This document shows positions 1-11,310 of a stretch of 64,000 bases of DNA, one piece after another. How positions within the stretch are numbered: the stretch's first letter is position 1; each line of letters starts with the position of its first letter. Under the pieces are notes generated by a model. That model was given only the letters and a program-made list of their open reading frames with translations. It ran no database searches and was not told the DNA's origin. This stretch comes from Isoetes taiwanensis (Eukaryota > Streptophyta > Lycopodiopsida > Isoetales > Isoetaceae). The DNA lies in the NCBI GenBank assembly GCA_021234155.1, contig JAJEKV010000028.1:14252168-14316167 (forward strand). Reading direction: 5' to 3'. A program made the translations under genes and the position numbers.

Positions 1-3000
1 CTTCCCCGCTTGCCCCCGCCTCCTGCTTGGCTAGCCATTCTTCTTTCTGTTTTGTGGTGATTCCGCCACACCGAATTCCCTTCCCGCCGTTCGCTCTCTC
101 CTCGCTTTCCTGTTTCCTATATCTCTTCCGTGGGCTTACTATATCTTGTTCCTTTATTTATCCGCTCGTCCTTTTTCCCCAGTATTCTTTTAGTTTTTGA
201 ATTTCAAAATTTGAATCATCCTATCTAAGATATGATTATCGGATGTTCGCGGCCCGCCATTTACAATCATGCTTTTATGGCTGCCCCTTAGATTTGTATT
301 CAATCCCCTGGATTTAGTGATTTTCGGTACCATATGGACTGACTTGCTTTCTTTGTATCATTTTGGGAGTGGGTTTTTTGTGACTTTGGTGCACCAGCCG
401 GAGGGTCGGGTCCTCACTGTCCTGGTGTACGGCCGGGGAGTTGCCTCCCACTATCCCGTACTTGGCAACCTCTGTCTTTCCACTTCCATTTTCGTTTCCA
501 TTCTATGGGCTGGGTAAGCTGGTGTCTATTGCTTAGCAGTCGGCACCAGCCGGTGGGCTATTTTCCCACTCTGTCCTGGCGTATGGCGGGGACACCCGTC
601 CCTCTGTCCCATAGCTTAGCCTTCCACCCTTTGCACCATCTACTCCTGGACCCCCCATTTATCCGGGTTTCGCTTAAGGTCTCTTCTTCGTTTTCGGCCA
701 CGCCTCCCGTTGATAGATTAATAGGGTTTCAATGTATCCGGCCAACTTCTTCTTTTCACATGTACCGGTAATTGTCGCTATGCGTCGCGCCTCACGTTAG
801 TACCTATCCTATTCCTCCTTGCAATTATATCTATACCTTCCTTAATACATGACTACCTCAGTACAACCTGTATAACCTGTATAGTACATTTACACGCCTC
901 TTTATATTTCTATTATTACATTTTTTCGTCCTCTATATGGGCCCATGCCCGAGGAGTCGTTGCCACCTTACACATACGCCCTCCCTTACCTTCAATCGTA
1001 TTTCTGCTAACCTGCTATATGCATCTTCCTAGCTTCATATACCTGTATCCTATGTTTAATTTTGGCAACTAGTGATTCCAGTTTGTGCATAGTTTATCGG
1101 TAAGCTAGCCACCCCTTATTCGATCTTGTTTGGCGTGCCTAACTGAGTCCTTGGTACCCTTTCCTGATTTACTAATTTACTACATATCACCCAATATGGT
1201 TTCGTATAGTCACCCCCGAGATGTGTGCAGACATTCCCACTTGCAGCTGTTAGTTCGCTGGTTTGGTTATATCCTATTAGATCACGAAATACAGATATGG
1301 GATATGTCCTTTTGCTTTAGAGAAAGAATAAGCTACATTGGGACGAAGTTACTATGGGTAACATCCGATGCTATGCTTACTGCAAAAATTATACATTAAC
1401 AGGAGAGTTCTTCTCTCACTTACATTTCTTAGCTTTTCACCAATTCTTATCCAAAATCATTTTTCCTCACACAAACAAACAGGATTTTGTATCCCTTCTG
1501 ATCGGGAATACTTACCTGCATTGATCTGTTACAGTCAGATGCTGATGCCTATTATCTATTCATAGTGCCTCCTTGAAAGTTGTTGCAGTTTCTGAGCCTA
1601 ACTATCTGAGCAACGGATTGTTCTGAACCGATAGCAGAAAAGAGTGGAGCAAGAAGACAAAAAGATATAAAAGGATAAAAAGAGGAAAAGATAAAAAGAT
1701 CAAAAGATAAAAAGAGTATAACAAAAGGAGAGCATGGCATGCATCCGCCTGGGCCTCCTCCTTCTTTTCGCCTCCTCCCCCGATTTCATGCCGATCAAAC
1801 TCCTTTCCCCGACCATAACTAATTTTTAACTTCTTTTTCGGAAGATGGCTCCCCGATTTTTTAACTTTTTTCGAGATTCCTCCCCATATACGCCTGCACA
1901 AAAAAATCGACGGTTCTTCTCACAAAGAAGAAATACAAACCTTACCAAATCACACACCGTAAGATTGTCAGCCGATAACTCGAGGATCTTTGTATGGCGG
2001 CATGAACTCGCAACCTATTGAAGCAATTGCATGGTTCGATCCATGTCCCGGCGCCTCACCGAAGTCGTTCTTGTCACCTAATACTCCGAAAGCACTTCAA
2101 GCAATCCTAGGGTATATTGGCTATCCCGCATGGATCGCGCTGTGGTGAATTTCCCCACACAAAGATGCATAATGCACTCGCGACCGCAAATGATGCATGA
2201 TGGCAAACCTTCGCCGAGCACATACATTTGTCGGGCAAATGCACCACGGATTAAGCTCCTCAAGCTTCGATTGAATGGCACCGTTAAGTTGCCCGGGTGC
2301 CGGAGTTAGGGCTTCTTCTTCGACCTTCTTTCTTCATCTACATCCACAAGAATCTTCTTCCCCGGCCCATACTTGATCCCCGAAGCCGTGGCGGATGTTG
2401 AGACTTGTTGGGCGCTTCCTTTGCTCTACCGAATTTCCGGGGCCTCGGAGCAGGCGCGCCGCTTAATCGGAGAAACCGAGTTCTAAAAGGCGCCTTCATC
2501 ACATTCTTTCTCGTTGTAATCAAGTATATATAGTATTTAGGGTATTTTAGGGTTTACGAAATCTGTCCGGTTTCCCCTCTATTTAATTCCGGCCGTCTCC
2601 GCCTTTAAATGCCGCCTTGTCCTATCCTGTCCCTAGAGTTTTCGTTCACAATCCCTCGCCACACATCCCTAGCCCGATAGCTGACATGTGTACCTTTCCT
2701 ATTTTCACTATATTACTCATTATTATGGCTATCTGTAGCTGTCATGATCACTACTACCCGTCTTGTCCACTCATAGTCGTTAATTTACGACATATTTCTA
2801 TATTTATTTCTATATTTCTCTATTTCTACCCCCAGCCTTTTTTTTTTTTTCCACATTTTCCCATCGCCTCCTCCCACGTGTCCCGGCCCTTTGTTTCACT
2901 GGATAGTCGCTCTAGTGTCATCTCGCCACTTTGCTACGCTTTCCTCCCCTTTATTTCCAAATTCCTTGTTTTTTTTTTTTTTTTTTTTTTCACGATTTCT

Positions 3001-3640
3001 AATTTCTTTTATTTTACTTATTTCCTAACGGCTCCGAGATTTTGAATTGCCCGTCACGAACACCGATCTCCCCTTACCGATGTTCCCCTTTATGCTCCAA
3101 TTGTGCCTCTTGAGTTGCCTGTTTTCGATCCTTATCTATCTTAAATTTCAAATTTTCTACAACAATCCATCATGATGATCTATCACCGCCACGCCTCATT
3201 CATACATAGATATCCGGGTCGTTTTTTCCCACGTAGCAATCATACATTTGTATACTACATAGCTTATTTCCTAAGAGGGATGAACATAATCTAATCCTAA
3301 TCTTTTGAGAAAACTAGCGTATTAAGAACAATGAGATCCGGGAGAGATGCACTTAGCCGGACATTTCCGCCGATCGCCCCATCGCCCCATCCCCCCATCA
3401 CCCTTATTATGATGAAGACCAAAAATGCAACTATTTTAACAGAGGTCTTTGCAGACGAGGGTTGCCCTCCGTGACCCGAGAGTGAAATGGCTTAAATCAC
3501 ACTTCAAAGTCATGTTTTCGAAAGCATATATCGACATATACTTGGAATATGCCACAAACCCACATGGATGAGACATTTTCCCCTGCTTTAAAAAGCTAAG
3601 TTGAGTTAAGTTCATTATTGCATAGTAGCTGAACATGGTC
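1..3640. other. Intergenic, no gene recognised
   Basis: No reading frame here looks like a known protein. The first kilobase is rich in C and T on the plus strand, with only short open frames. Homopolymer T runs occur near 2838-2850 and 2968-2990. A TATATATAG stretch at 2525-2533 followed by short minus-strand frames could be a decayed promoter, but nothing confirms it. Confidence 0.5.
1655..1735. repeat. Purine-rich low-complexity tract (GATAAAA-like)
   Basis: Irregular repetition of AAAAGATAAAAAG-type words over about 80 bp. It is simple sequence with no sign of being a coding region or a defined element end. Confidence 0.7.
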
Positions 3641-3644
3641 TTGG

Positions 3645-3840
3645 TGTCAAGTGATGGATGTCAAGATTGCTTTTCTTAATTTAAAATTAGAAGAGGAAGT
3701 GTACATGAGGCAGTGCACCTAGTTTCATCTCAAAGAGGGCAAGAGCAACTTTGTTTACAAACTTCGTAAAGCCATTTAAGGCTTAAAGCAGTCTTCTCGT
3801 CAATGGTACAAAACCATCCATATATTTCTCTTCAAAAAAA
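3645..3840 (+). pseudogene. Ty1-copia reverse transcriptase fragment
   Basis: The plus strand reads MDVKIAFLN, then EEEVYMRQC, and after a stop FVYKLRKAI and GLKQSSRQWYK. These match in order the copia reverse transcriptase block (QMDVKTAFLNG, EEEVYMEQP, LKQAPRQWY). Stops interrupt the frame at least twice. The integrase side and the YVDD box are absent from this copy. It is distinct from the longer copia remnant starting near 4.8 kb, which has its own version of the same block. No LTRs were found. Confidence 0.75.
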
Positions 3841-3982
3841 GATTCACAAGGAGCCAATCAGATTGGAATATGTACTAAGTCTTCTATCAATTTGTAATAT
3901 TGATCGAACAACCAAATATATAAAATGAACTATTCTGTTCATATTTGCTAAAGATTTATAAAGCCCACGATTGTACCCGAAG

Positions 3983-4070
3983 ATATGCTAGGCATATGCT
4001 TAAGATATACCGGATATGCCCACAAACCCACATAAACGAGGCTTTGCCCCCCTAGGGGCAACCCAAAAAA
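3983..4070. repeat. Dispersed repeat R1, copy 1
   Basis: About 88 bp, nearly identical to 10693-10780. It starts with TATGCTAGGCATATGC, continues CCCACAAACCCACATAAACG and ends with the palindrome GCCCCCCTAGGGGC followed by AACCCAAAAA. A weaker relative may lie at 3520-3580. It looks like one end of a transposable element family, but I could not find its partner end. Confidence 0.6.
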
Positions 4071-4079
4071 GACTACATT

Positions 4080-4789
4080 ATATATGTTGCAAAAACTGCC
4101 ATCAACTATATAGCTTCACCAAAGCGTGACGATAAATGAAATATCATGATTTGTAGACCATATTGAATGTTTATTCGACTACAAAAGAGATCAATGTATG
4201 CAATGAATAGCGACATTATTTAGGAACATAAGACGCACAAAATGGAACATGCAAAAGTAGGTGTATAGTGAAGGAAACGCTTTTAGAATTTTTGAACTTT
4301 ACAAAAGAAATATTTCATCATTTGATGAAATGGGAAGAAAAATAAATAGTCCAGTAGTAATAAATATTATCGTAAACATTTGATATTCACTACATATATT
4401 TGGCAAGTCGTCGCTTGATTCAAAGATCTGATCGCTCTTTGCCGTGGGTGTGCACATCTCAAATGCCACCGCCCCATACCCAAGCGCTTAAATTCTTCAT
4501 TTTCGTGGAAGACATCTAATCCAAAGACATTCACCAAAAAAGATCTTTCAGGCTAAAATCGATATTACAACAAGAATGTCAACGGACTCCTCCATTTCCT
4601 TTTTGGGTTGGTTCACCGCCAAGACCTCCTCCGAACTTCATCTTGAAGCTCAGTATTTTCATCAGCACCATAGCACAATCATTTACAAAGATTTGTTGTT
4701 TGTACATCCAAACTCAAAGCAAAGATGGTAAATAACCGTCATGCTCTTTGAAATGGTGTGGAAATTTATCAAATTACTATTCTAGAATC
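4080..4789. other. No gene recognised
   Basis: AT-rich sequence between the R1 repeat and the copia remnant. It may be decayed upstream gag-integrase sequence of the same element, but no motif survives. Confidence 0.4.
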
Positions 4790-6175
4790 CGATGTACCAG
4801 CCTAACTATATTGAAGCAAAGGCATGCAAAAGATTCACTTGAATGGAAGAAGGTTCTATAGAAGAAGAAATGAATGCCTTCAAAAGAATTCCTAACTATG
4901 AGCGTGTTGTGAAACCCGAAAACATTAATAAAGCAAATGGATCTATAAAGCTTAAATCGGATCGATGGTAAAGAGCACAAATACAAAGCTAGATTGGTGC
5001 AAACGGCTTCTTTCAAAAGAAAGGACTTGATCAATGATGAGGCTTTTTCGCCAATAGTAAAATTTTACAAGGATAATAATGTTACAGACTTATGCAAATG
5101 CCAAGAATCTCGAAATACATCATATGGATATCAACACACCAGTTTTAAATGCAAAACTCGATGAGAAAGGTTCATGCAGCAAGCTCAAGACTTTGAAATT
5201 GGAACAGCTAAAAAAAGCGGCTTATGGGCTGAAACATACTTCTAGGAAGTGGTACATTTATATGGGCTAATATTTTAGAGAAAAGGGATTTATCAAATTG
5301 CAAAGTGATGGAAATATACATATATCACATGAGACAAGGAAATGATTATTGCATTATAGCCTTATATGTAAATGACTGATGCATGATTTCTAATGCAAAT
5401 GAGATGCTTGAATGACAACAAGAATATTGTCAAGGAAAATTTCAAAATGGCAAACTTAGGTGAACTCAAGAAATTCCTAGGGATTGAAGTCCATAAAGAC
5501 AGGGAAAACAATATGTTAACTCTCACCCAAACATCAAAGCGATTTGGATTGAAATTGTGTAAGCTAGTAGATACATATACCTAGTCACAAAATTTCAGGA
5601 GAAACGAGTCCTTAGATTATTGCAGATCTTCAAGAGATGGAACACGCACCATACAAGGAACTAAAAGGTTGTTTACTCTATTTGAGTAATTGTACAAGAC
5701 TTGACATTGGGTAATGGTAAACCTCTTACGCAGACACACAAACAATCCAAGGAAGGTACATTGGGTGGCTGCAAAAAGAGTGTTGAGATTTCTTAAATGA
5801 GCTCAACAGCAAGGCAATTTTTATTCGAATGATAATCTAATACTTACAATGTTTTGTGATGCAGCCTGAACATCAAACTTAGACAATAGAAAGTCAACCT
5901 GATTAATGCTTGGAGGTGGCATAGTGATTTGAAAGTCAGTCTAAAGAACAATCCACCATAGCTATGTCTTTAGTTGAGGCAGAGTATGCTGCCTCTACAC
6001 TTGTTGCTAAGGAAATAGTATGGGCGGGAGCTTGTTGGACTACGACATAGGCATAATTTAGAATGGTGTAATTACCTTGTGTTGTGATAGTCAAAGTTGC
6101 ATAGCAATTACATAGTCATTGAGTTGCACACGCATTTTATAAGTGAAATGGTTGCAAGAAAACATATTTCTATTG
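4790..6175 (+). pseudogene. Ty1-copia integrase/RT/RNase H remnant
   Basis: Plus-strand fragments follow copia pol order. EEEMNAFKR comes first, then a decayed KYKARLV-like stretch, HHMDINTPVLNAKLDE (reverse transcriptase), AAYGLKHTSRKWYIYM, and ALYVND in place of the YVDD active-site box. These are followed by LGELKKFLGIEV, RRHTNNPRKVHWVAAKRVLRFLK (tether region; spans about 5720-5800), a decayed LDNRKST and an AEYAA-type RNase H box near 5970. Many stops and frameshifts make it inactive. The polymerase ends near 6175, just before a Helitron-like terminus. No LTR, primer-binding site or target duplication is visible. Confidence 0.8.
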
Positions 6176-6179
6176 AATA

Positions 6180-6222
6180 CTAGTTATAATGCCCAACGTT
6201 GCTGGGCATAATATGGCAACAC
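6180..6222 (-). mobile_element. Candidate Helitron 3' terminus
   Basis: Read on the minus strand, this stretch has a short hairpin (ATGCCCA, loop, TTGGGCAT), then TATAA and CTAG followed by T. That is the architecture of a Helitron 3' end: hairpin, CTRR, insertion between A and T. The element would extend rightwards. Its 5' TC end was not located. A similar but weaker hairpin plus CTAG lies at 8396-8417. Confidence 0.4.
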
Positions 6223-6446
6223 GTAAATTAGGATGCTTAATAAAAGCCCTTTCTATCTAAAAGTTGATAGAAGGAAACATCTATATAAAGAGTACACTAA
6301 AGATGAAAGAGATATAATAGCCTTGTTGTCTTGGTTTTAGCATCATTGTTGCATTTATTGAACATTTTTATTTACCTCTACTAAATACCATTGTAAGGAA
6401 TAATACACCAAGATGGTTAAATAACACACCAAGATCGATCAAATTA

Positions 6447-6650
6447 TATACGCCCGAATTGGGTTAGAGTCCCAAGAATGGAAACCTTCCCAATTTTCCT
6501 CTTCTGGAAACCTCCCCATCTTTCAGGCAAAGCCTGGGGAGGTTTCCACTGATTGTTAACTTGGGGAGGTTTCCATGAGGAATAACTTGGGGAGGTTTCC
6601 GCAAAATCCCAAAATATATTATCTTTTCTTGACCCAAAACGGGCGTAGAA
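6447..6650. repeat. Foldback repeat with GGGGAGGTTTCC units
   Basis: About 200 bp bounded by imperfect inverted repeats, TACGCCCGAATTGGGTT on the left and GACCCAAAACGGGCGTA on the right. Inside are several copies of GGGGAGGTTTCC in both orientations. The right boundary sequence recurs at 8141-8168 at the end of a second, longer cluster, so the two belong to one family. Confidence 0.55.
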
Positions 6651-7023
6651 AAAACCATCGAAGATCGATCCGTGGAAACCTTGTCTGTACTTGATCTTGC
6701 TCTTGTTTTTCTATACTTGAATTTTGGTTGGGCTTGCAGCACTCAGGATGGAGAGATGCAAAGTTATGGTATTCAAAGTTTCATGAATTGGTAGCAAATG
6801 CAAATTAGATTTCTGATAGTAATTTTGGAGTTCTAGATTAAAGTAATATAGAGTAGCTTTTTGAATGATTGTTGGAAAGATTCAGAGTTATTGTGCTATT
6901 TATATTCATTTGAAAAACTGAAGACAATGGTTAATCAAGGTTCAAACCCTTGGAGTTCTTTTCATTTAATTACCATTTCTTATGGTAATTTTGTATTTGT
7001 TAATCAAAAAGAAACTACGACAT

Positions 7024-7191
7024 GTTTACACTAAGAACCACTACAAAACAATATTCCCTAGAAGTCATTATATTTTAGCACTAAGAACCGGCCACATGCT
7101 AATAGATGTTTACGCTAAGAACCACTACAAGCTAATATTCCCTAGAAGTCATTACACGTTAGCACTAAGCACCCGCCACATGCTAATAGAT
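7024..7191. repeat. 84-bp tandem duplication
   Basis: Two adjacent 84-bp units (7024-7107 and 7108-7191) begin GTTTACRCTAAGAACCACTA and end CCACATGCTAATAGAT. They differ at about ten positions. The period is a multiple of three, so both units stay open in the same frame, but nothing suggests a real protein. Confidence 0.8.
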
Positions 7192-7518
7192 GGAAGGTAT
7201 AGGTTGATTGAAGGTATAGGTGGATATGATTGAGTTGATTGAAGGTATAGGTGGATATGATCCAACAGAGTCTCCCTCATTCAAATGATTGTCATAATCA
7301 CCAGTAGGTGTTACATGGTCTTCATCATCTACATCCTCAAAACCTGCTGCATTGTCAATATTTTCAAAAGCGAAATCACTTATAGTTGCTTCTGAATCAT
7401 ATAGGGATGAATCAGTGGAGATATCAACTTCAACTTCCTCATACACGTTACGCTCCAAATCCATGAGATAAATCACAACATCAAAGGAACGAAAGCTGAA
7501 ATAGTCGATGGGAATCAC
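7183..7518 (-). CDS. Acidic hypothetical ORF, doubtful
   Basis: A 111-residue minus-strand frame with many Asp and Glu residues (for example EEVEVDIST and FEDVDDEDHV). I do not recognise it. It lies inside the repeat-rich interval that may be a Helitron, so it could be a captured exon or chance. Its C-terminal part overlaps the GGTATAGGTGGATATGAT short repeats at 7195-7262, which argues against a conserved protein. Confidence 0.15.
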   Translation of the reverse strand: MIPIDYFSFRSFDVVIYLMDLERNVYEEVEVDISTDSSLYDSEATISDFAFENIDNAAGFEDVDDEDHVTPTGDYDNHLNEGDSVGSYPPIPSINSIISTYTFNQPIPSIY

Positions 7519-7519
7519 T

Positions 7520-7663
7520 CAAAGAGACGATTTGCTTCAAGAAATAGCTCACTTGATGAAAGAAGAACTCAAAACGATGATTTGCTTCAAGAAATAGCTC
7601 ACTTTGTTTCAAGAAATAGCTCACTTGATGAAAGAAGAACTCAAATAGACGATTTGCTCAACT
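7520..7663. repeat. Short tandem duplications (AAGAAATAGCTCACTT)
   Basis: The words CAAGAAATAGCTCACTT, GATGAAAGAAGAACTCAAA and GATTTGCTTCAAG recur two or three times within 140 bp, indicating local tandem duplication. Confidence 0.6.
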
Positions 7664-7669
7664 TTGAAA

Positions 7670-8170
7670 TTTTATAGACATTTTGTGGAAACCTCCCCTA
7701 GTTTCTTTGGAAAGTTGGGGAGGTTTCCATTAAATATTAAAAAAAAAAAAATAGTCATTAATGTTGGCAACCACCGATGGACTGCAACGCACGACGACCG
7801 AGATGCACGGGCGCTAGTCTTGGTCGCCGTGCAAATTGAGAGAGCTTTTTTTTTTTTTTTTGGAAACCTCCCACCTTTCCTTGGAAACCTCCCCTTTTCT
7901 TAATTGGAAACCTCCCGGTGGGGGAGGTTTCCACGAAAGGGGGGGTTTTCATGGAAACCTCCCCTGTTTTCTAATATGGAGAAAGTTGGGGAGGTTTAGG
8001 GAAAGGTGGGAGGTTTCCGAGGGAAAATTGGGGAGGTTTCCAGGGAAAATTGGGGAGGTTTCCAGGGAAAGTTGGGGAGGTTTCCACGGAAAATTGGGGA
8101 GGTTTCCAGGGAAAGTTGGGGAGGTTTCCATTGAAGCCCAACCCAAAACGGGCGTAGAAAAAACCATCGC
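7670..8170. repeat. Inverted minisatellite, 22-bp GGGGAGGTTTCC unit
   Basis: The 3' part (about 8020-8130) is a tandem array of the 22-bp unit AGGTTTCCAGGGAAARTTGGGG. The 5' part (about 7860-7915) carries the reverse-complement unit GGAAACCTCCCC, so the cluster is an inverted array able to fold back. It ends in AACCCAAAACGGGCGTAG (8142-8159), the boundary shared with the smaller cluster at 6447-6650. Confidence 0.75.
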
Positions 8171-10692
8171 ACCAAGATGGCTGGTTGTGGCACCCCTTGT
8201 TTTTTTAGGTTTCATATATTGACGTTGTGTTCTTAGTTAAAAAAACTCTTCATATGTATTGCATGCTTCTTAGTTAAAAAACTCTTCATATGTATGGCAT
8301 GCTTCTTATGTATTGTGCAAGCCTACTTGTTTATGAAACTCTTCATAGTTTTTGCATGTAATGTATGCCTCCATGATGCTTTATTGTGCAAACATCTAGG
8401 TATTTGCCCAACATTGGGCACTTGTGGTTATGTAGCCCGTATGAAACATAAAGAAACGTCATCTATATGACTAATGCCTACAAAGTTGTAAACAACCTAC
8501 AATAGTTGTAGTCTAGGTAAAGATATTTTTTTTGTAGTCATCGTCATATAATTTAACACTTGCTAAGCATCATTCATGCTTCCCGTATTACAATTGGTAA
8601 GTTGCATAGCCATGCGCAGGCATGAACACACTATCGCAGCATCCATATTTGAGTTGAGGCCTTTCTCAGCTAACGCACAGATGCGCCAATTCCTGAGAGA
8701 TCTTTCGCCTGATCATCTTTAGTGACTAAGTAAAGATGTAATACTAGCCAACCCTGTTATTCAATGCAAAAAATAATCAATATAAAATTGAGGTATGACA
8801 TCAAGATAACAGAACAAAATCATGAAGAGTCCGTAGATCAATCTTATTGCACACAACAATGAGGGGAAACAAAACTGTTTTTGTTGATTCTGGCTAAGAA
8901 CTACGATCTGAAGATCAAGAAATCCATGATTGCAATAAATGAAACAGTGTAAATACATCAAATGTATAAACTTATGTCGTTGAAAATTTGTAAATCCATT
9001 TTCCTGTACCTTTTTGGTCTATGCACACAACAAATCCATGCATTGAACTTGCAGAGAAAGCAGACTGTTACCAGCAAGGTGTATTTTGTAAGATAAAGAA
9101 ATGATTTCTGCAAATGCATTGAAAACAATCAGAGACATGCGGCCTTCTTGAAGCAAAGGAAGAGCCATTTGAGAAAAAGGTCCATGGCCAACAAAAGAAA
9201 ACATCAGCATAATAAAAACCAATTCATGTGCAAGGTTAGAGTCGGCAGCTGTTTCATTTATGAGACAAAAAAAAGGCTGAGTTCTTTGGCCTAACCCATA
9301 AGAGGCTTGAGGAAGCCATATCCGATCTTTGCAAGCTAGGTTCGTGGCCTTCTTTTCGTGGATCAATCTTGGCGCCTCAATACATTGGTAACTGGGTCAC
9401 CTTAAACTTTGCGATGTAGGATGTCTTCTACCATAATCCGAATCTCGCACTATAGAGCTCTGTTGCAAAGCAGAATCCACGTTAATGCTAACCTTGTAAA
9501 TTCATGTGCAAGAAGGAAACGCAGTTTTAGCAATGCACCCTCTCATAAAATACCCTGCATTCACGTCCTTGAAACTGCCTGATGCAATGACGAAGCTCGT
9601 TTAGGTAGGCCATGAAAGAATACAGAAAAAGTAGATATTCTAGAAATTGTATTCGGTCTTCCTTGCCACACTCAAAGATCGATAGAAAGACATTTCACCC
9701 GGAACAAACAAATCACAATCAACCTCCGTGACATATAAATGGAAGCTCATTTGTTCCACGAGAGTGAAATAATCTAGGAATAGATTGGCAATAGACATAC
9801 TCATTGTTGCAGCTCTTCTTTGAAAGTGGCAGATGCCATATCAGGTGCCAATCCACTCCAGCAAGTACTCTTAGGACCACAACCATCTTCTAAAGCAACT
9901 AAGAAGATCAGAAACAAATTTTTTTAGAGAAGATGAGTGAATACAACAAAGGGACGAAGAAACCATACCTTGCATGTCTTGAAGAATTGGCTCAGTGTAA
10001 CTTATGACAAATAAAAGCACCAAAAGCATAGAAATTGTTCTAACAAAATGCCACAACCTCTTACCATTTCACATACCGCAAACAATAAAAATCAAGAGCA
10101 AATAGTGTCCCGCTTTTGATGCTGCTAACTCGGCCAAGAGTGCAGACCTTGCAGACCTTATACATAGCTATTTAACTCAGAATCATGGATTTGAGATGGA
10201 TGACCTAGCAAGGAGTTCATCCTTGGAAGCTGTACAGACCCGCATGAATTGCAGGTAATCATAAACGAAAGGGAGTTTTTAGGGTAATCGACCTGGGCCA
10301 TAACGCTGAAAAGAATGAAGCCTGAAGATCCAAGTTGTTGTAGGACGTTGATGTGCAATCATGTACAATAAATCTTTGCATAAAGAGCAGGATGCTTTGC
10401 ATAAAGAAGATCCTTCATAAAAAAGGGCAGTGCCCATCTCTAGAACAGGCAGCAGGGCATCAAATCGGGTTTGGGCTTGGCCGCCATTGCCAACCATCTC
10501 CAGAATAGGTAGCAAGGCTTGGGTTTTTGGCAAGGGCGTGCTTCAATCCGGGCATCGGTGGACAGTGTTTTTTTTTAGTGTCTTCCCTTTGGAAGAAGAA
10601 GAAGGGTCGAGCTGCGCCATAGCCACGCCTGCGAAGGAATGGGTGGATGACTGAGAGTTTACAGGCAGCAGCCAGTTTGGAGCAGTCACCAG
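8171..10692. other. No gene recognised
   Basis: Scattered short frames only, the longest being 115 residues on the minus strand at 9019-9366. None resembles a family I know. Direct repeats of CTTCTTAGTTAAAAAACTCTTCATATG occur at 8230-8290. A CTAG plus GCCCAACATTGGGC hairpin at 8396-8417 may be another Helitron-like end on the minus strand, but it is followed by A rather than T. Confidence 0.4.
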
Positions 10693-10780
10693 TATATGCT
10701 AGGCATATGCCGGCATATACCTGGATATGCCCACATACCCACATAAACGAGGGTTTGCCCCCCTAGGGGCAACCCAAAAA
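10693..10780. repeat. Dispersed repeat R1, copy 2
   Basis: Second copy of the 88-bp repeat found at 3983-4070, in the same orientation. It has the same TATGCTAGGCATATGC start, the CCCACATAAACGAGG middle and the CCCCCCTAGGGG palindrome near the end. Confidence 0.6.
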
Positions 10781-10846
10781 ACTGCATTTTTTTAACACTA
10801 CATATTATTTTTTGAGGTAACAATAGTTGGAAACAACATAGTTAAA

Positions 10847-10882
10847 AAAGAAAAAAAGAAAAAGAAAAAGAAAAAGAAAAAC
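10847..10882. repeat. (AAAAAG)n microsatellite
   Basis: Simple repetition of A3-5G over about 35 bp. Confidence 0.8.
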
Positions 10883-11247
10883 TATATGTAGTTTCTAGCA
10901 ATGTCAGACAAAATTCCCTACGTAGTTTTTTATTATAATTTTTTTTTTAATTAATATGTGGATCTTTTAAGTTTTTTTGGAGAACGACACGTCTATTTTT
11001 TAGGAAAGCAACACTTGAGAACTACAACTACTTTAAACAAAAAATGTAAAAAGACACATTCATTCCTATGTGTAGATAATTTTGGAGATGTGACCTTATG
11101 AAATGCCCAATTTGCTTCTATCAGGCTTTTATAAGAAATAAAAAGATGAATGAGCCTGTCAACCAAGAAGGCCACCGTATCTAAACCATTAAAGGACATA
11201 AGAAATTACACTCGCCTGCCACATTCTAAGTCTTTTCTTTAATTGCA

Positions 11248-11310
11248 ATTGTGTGTGTGTGTGTGTGTGGGGAGGGAGGGAGGAGGGAGGGAGGGAGGGA
11301 GAGAGAGAGC
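11248..11310. repeat. (TG)n then (GGGA)n microsatellite
   Basis: A TG tract runs directly into GGGAGGGAGG-type sequence and then GAGAGA. Confidence 0.85.

Noticed and set aside
2030-2060. tRNA T-arm-like CATGGTTCGATCCATG
   Set aside because: No matching D arm, anticodon arm or acceptor stem can be built around it.
2078-2523. Minus-strand short frames behind a TATATATAG sequence, possible gene
   Set aside because: Frames are short, end in stops at once, and show no known motif; composition alone explains the TATA-like word.
6480-8130. GGGGAGGTTTCC resembles NF-kappaB sites
   Set aside because: Plants lack NF-kappaB; the copies are a minisatellite unit, not regulatory sites.
9019-9366. 115-residue minus-strand frame as a gene
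   Set aside because: No recognisable domain, no splice context, and surrounding sequence is low in coding signal.
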